In this document: one piece after another, positions 5,438 through 7,712 of the stretch
How positions within the stretch are numbered: position 1 is the stretch's first letter
How the letters are laid out: each line of letters starts with the position of its first letter
Source: Gammaproteobacteria bacterium
GTDB taxonomy: Bacteria > Pseudomonadota > Gammaproteobacteria > Thiohalospirales > Thiohalospiraceae
DNA: 7,712 nucleotides
Direction of reading: 5' to 3'
Assembly (NCBI GenBank): GCA_014762485.1
Contig: JABURU010000219.1
Coordinates: 1-7,712 of the forward strand
Notes under the pieces: model-generated
Seen by the model: only the letters and a program-made list of their open reading frames with translations
Told to the model about the DNA's origin: nothing
Database searches by the model: none
Made by a program: the position numbers and the translations under genes

Positions 5438-6417
5438 AGCAAAATAACATTCAACTAAACGATGATGGCCAGCTGCGCCACTTTATTTCCATAGAAGGTC
5501 TAAAACGCCAGGTTTTGATGGATATTCTGGATACGGCGGAATCCTTCATCAGTGTCGAGGCACAACAGGTACGCAAGGTGCCCCTGCTACGCGGCAAGAC
5601 CATCACCAACCTGTTTTTTGAACCTAGCACCCGCACTCGAAACACCTTTGAGCTAGCGGCCAAACGCCTGTCAGCCGATGTATTGAATGTAAACATCAGC
5701 GCCTCTGCCACCTCCAAGGGTGAATCCCTACTAGATATGCTGCATAACCTCGAAGCGATGCACTGCGACATGTTTGTCGTCCGCCATGCCCAAAGCGGCG
5801 CGGCTCACTTTATAGCCCAGCATGTCGCACCGCATATTAGTGTCGTCAATGCCGGGGATGGCCAGCACGCCCACCCGACCCAGGCCATGCTGGATATGTT
5901 GACCATACGTCGCCACAAGCAGACCTTCGCCGACCTGCGTGTCGCCATTGTCGGCGATATCCTCCATTCGCGTGTGGCCCGCTCGCAAATCCACGCGCTC
6001 ACCACGCTGGGGGTTACCGAGGTTCGAGTTATCGGTCCCAAAACCCTGATTCCCAATGATATTGCCAGCCTCGGTGTGCACATCTATCACGATATGAATG
6101 AAGGACTGCGTGATGTTGATGTCGTCATCATGCTGCGTCTACAAAAAGAGCGCATGAGTGGTGCCCTGCTACCCAGGGAAAAGGAATACTTTAACCTCTA
6201 CGGACTGACCTGCGAAAAGCTGACCCTGGCCAGGAGTGATGCCATAGTGATGCATCCCGGCCCAATTAACCGCGGGGTGGAAATAAGCTCCGATGTCGCA
6301 GATGGGCCTCAGTCGGTCATTCTTGAACAGGTCAGTAACGGAATTGCGGCTCGCATGGCCGTGATGTCGATGCTGCTAGGACAACGTTTTGCGAATGAAA
6401 CGGAGGGCGGGCAATGA
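5434..6417 (+). CDS. pyrB: Aspartate carbamoyltransferase catalytic subunit
   Basis: The enzyme condenses carbamoyl phosphate with aspartate, the first committed step of UMP synthesis, in the cytoplasm. It has 327 residues. The carbamoyl-phosphate loop is FFEPSTRTRNTFELAAKRL at 61-79 with the Ser-Thr-Arg-Thr-Arg core at 65-69. SATSKGES at 91-98 carries the mobile-loop Lys95. GDGQHAHPTQAMLDMLTI spans 141-158, and VMHPGPINRGVEI spans 272-284. An extension of about 15 residues precedes the first helix; pseudomonad-type (class A) PyrB proteins also carry an N-terminal extension, which takes part in assembly and nucleotide regulation. The start is supported by AGGAA at 5424-5428, and the ATGA overlaps with pyrR and with pyrC' imply coupled translation. 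No pyrI gene is present, consistent with a PyrB-PyrC' holoenzyme. Confidence 0.97.
   Translation: MKQNNIQLNDDGQLRHFISIEGLKRQVLMDILDTAESFISVEAQQVRKVPLLRGKTITNLFFEPSTRTRNTFELAAKRLSADVLNVNISASATSKGESLLDMLHNLEAMHCDMFVVRHAQSGAAHFIAQHVAPHISVVNAGDGQHAHPTQAMLDMLTIRRHKQTFADLRVAIVGDILHSRVARSQIHALTTLGVTEVRVIGPKTLIPNDIASLGVHIYHDMNEGLRDVDVVIMLRLQKERMSGALLPREKEYFNLYGLTCEKLTLARSDAIVMHPGPINRGVEISSDVADGPQSVILEQVSNGIAARMAVMSMLLGQRFANETEGGQ
6402..6407 (+). promoter_or_regulatory. Strong ribosome binding site for pyrC'
   Basis: GGAGGG lies 6 nt before the ATG at 6414, inside the last codons of pyrB. It is the best Shine-Dalgarno match in the plus-strand run and fixes the start that overlaps the pyrB stop by 4 bp. 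Strong initiation would suit a protein made in equal amounts with PyrB. Confidence 0.7.
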
Positions 6418-7697
6418 AATTGCATATTCAAGGCGGTCGCCTTATTGATCCTGCCAATGACACAGATACACAGACCGATTTGTTCATCAGTGATGGCAAG
6501 ATAGCGGCCATCGGCCAGGCACCAGCCGGCTTTCAGGCCGATCAGGTGATTGATGCCAGCGGCCAGGTGGTCTGCCCTGGGCTGATCGATTTACAGGTAC
6601 GTCCTCGCGAGCCAGGACAAAAGCACAAAGGCACTATCGCCAGTGAAACCCGCGCCGCGGCAACGAGCGGGATCACCACCCTCTGTTGCCCGCCAGATAC
6701 CAGCCCGGTAATCGGCTCCTCGGCCGTGGTTAAATTGATCCTGGATCAGGCAGAAGATGCCGCCAGCGCACGTATACTGCCAATCGGCGCCCTGACCTCC
6801 GACCTCAAGGGCGAACAGCTGGCAGAACTTCATACCCTAAAAGAAGCCGGTTGCGTGGCCTTCTCGAATGCCCGGAACCCCATCCGCAACACGCTGGTCA
6901 TGCGGCGCGCAATGGAGTATGCCGCCAGCCATAATTTACTACTATTTATCCAGGCAGAGGATGCCGGCCTGGGAGCAGGCGGATGTGTCGATGAAGGCCC
7001 CATTAGCATTCGCATGGGACTTAATGGTATTCCAGAAACCGCCGAGACCATAGAGGTATCCCGCATACTGTTGCTGGCGGAACAGACTGGCGCACGCATC
7101 CACTTTGGCCAACTATCCACCGCAGGCGCGGTCGACATGATCCGTCAGGCACAAAACAAGGGCCTACCGGTCACCGCCGATGTCGCTATTCACCACCTAC
7201 ATCTGACCAATATGGACGTCTCTGGCTACCATTCCCATTGCCATGTGCGTCCACCGTTACGCGATCAGCGCAGCCAGCAAAGCCTAAAATCCGGTCTTGT
7301 CACTGGTGCCATTGGCGCTATATGCTCGGATCATCAGCCACATGATGCCGATGCCAAACTCGCGCCCTTTGCCGAAACCGAACCTGGTATTTCAGGCCTG
7401 GAAACCCTTTTACCCCTGACCTTGCGTCTGGTTGATGATGGCACTCTGACCATGAGCCAGGCCATCGCCAGCCTGACCGCCCACCCAGCGGAAATACTAG
7501 ACTCACACCTTGGTCAGCTTGGCCCCGACTCGGTTGCCGACATCTGTATCTTTGAACCTGAAACCAGGTGGTCACTCAGCAAGGACAACATGGTCAGCCA
7601 CGGCTGCAATTCGCCATTCTTTGGCTGGGACTTAAAAGGAAGGGTCAGTCATACCATCTTTAATGGGGAAATTGTCTATCAGAAACGACAGGGTTAG
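6414..7697 (+). CDS. pyrC': PyrC', non-catalytic dihydroorotase-like subunit of aspartate carbamoyltransferase
   Basis: This 427-residue amidohydrolase-fold protein aligns along its whole length with class I dihydroorotases: an opening beta-sandwich strand, PGLIDLQVRPREPG at 55-68, TAADVAIHHLHLT-like strands near 254-265, CSDHQPHDAD at 304-313, PGISGLETLLPL at 324-335, SVADICIFEP at 373-382 and a C-terminal TIFNGEIVY. The metal ligands are largely gone. The HxH pair after GLIDL is Gln61 and Arg63, the first His of the HxED-type motif is Gln180 (FIQAEDAG), the later His is Gln233 (HFGQLSTAG), and the FSDD loop reads FSNARN. Only Asp306 of the SDH motif remains. This is the known pattern of PyrC' in pseudomonads, which has no dihydroorotase activity but is required for the PyrB dodecamer. 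A true pyrC should exist elsewhere in the genome. Confidence 0.92.
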   Translation: MKLHIQGGRLIDPANDTDTQTDLFISDGKIAAIGQAPAGFQADQVIDASGQVVCPGLIDLQVRPREPGQKHKGTIASETRAAATSGITTLCCPPDTSPVIGSSAVVKLILDQAEDAASARILPIGALTSDLKGEQLAELHTLKEAGCVAFSNARNPIRNTLVMRRAMEYAASHNLLLFIQAEDAGLGAGGCVDEGPISIRMGLNGIPETAETIEVSRILLLAEQTGARIHFGQLSTAGAVDMIRQAQNKGLPVTADVAIHHLHLTNMDVSGYHSHCHVRPPLRDQRSQQSLKSGLVTGAIGAICSDHQPHDADAKLAPFAETEPGISGLETLLPLTLRLVDDGTLTMSQAIASLTAHPAEILDSHLGQLGPDSVADICIFEPETRWSLSKDNMVSHGCNSPFFGWDLKGRVSHTIFNGEIVYQKRQG

Positions 7698-7710
7698 CGA
7701 TTTTATCGCT
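7696..7710 (+). terminator. Short perfect hairpin after pyrC', possible terminator (cut by window end)
   Basis: AGCGAT and ATCGCT form a perfect 6 bp stem around a TTT loop, beginning at the second base of the pyrC' stop codon. The window ends two bases later, so it cannot be seen whether a T-tract follows. The two visible bases are CC, which argues against a classical terminator ending exactly here. It may also be chance. Confidence 0.25.
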
Positions 7711-7712
7711 CC

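Noticed and set aside
5731..6090. Minus-strand open frames opposite pyrB (5731-6090 and 5805-6083)
   Set aside because: They are antisense to the conserved carbamoyltransferase core, and long antisense frames are expected there from codon bias. No recognisable domain.

Overview
The window is chromosomal DNA from a gammaproteobacterium. The gene order is that of the Pseudomonas aeruginosa region PA0401 to PA0410 as I recall it: pyrC'-pyrB-pyrR-ruvX-algH-tonB3-gshB, followed divergently by pilG-pilH-pilI. Protein motifs match each of those families. GC content looks moderate (around 50 percent, estimated by eye), which is low for Pseudomonas, so another gammaproteobacterial lineage that shares this synteny is more likely. 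The genus cannot be settled from the sequence alone.

Left part (1-914, minus strand): the start of the Pil-Chp chemotaxis-like cluster controlling type IV pili. It reads right to left as pilG and pilH (two single-domain CheY-like response regulators), then the first 32 codons of pilI (CheW-like adaptor), which runs off the window. A divergent intergenic region of about 135-190 bp (depending on the pilG start) separates this from the right part.

Right part (1050-7697, plus strand): eight co-directional, tightly packed genes. In order they are gshB (glutathione synthetase), an ApbE-like lipoprotein, a tonB3-type energy transducer, algH/yqgE, ruvX/yqgF, pyrR, pyrB (aspartate carbamoyltransferase) and pyrC' (dihydroorotase-like). 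No gap exceeds 21 bp, and four junctions overlap (11, 4, 4 and 4 bp), so at least partial co-transcription and translational coupling are expected. A weak sigma70-like promoter can be proposed in front of gshB. A short perfect hairpin follows pyrC' at the window edge.

Two proteins of this run look like pseudoenzymes. PyrC' has lost nearly all dihydroorotase metal ligands, as known for the non-catalytic PyrC' that assembles with PyrB in pseudomonads. The ApbE-like lipoprotein keeps the fold-defining stretches and a clean lipobox, but lacks the residues that make ApbE a flavin transferase. It also seems to be an addition between gshB and tonB relative to P. aeruginosa. It is the least explained element here. 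I see no mobile element, CRISPR array, tRNA or rRNA, and no clear novel defence or biosynthetic system.
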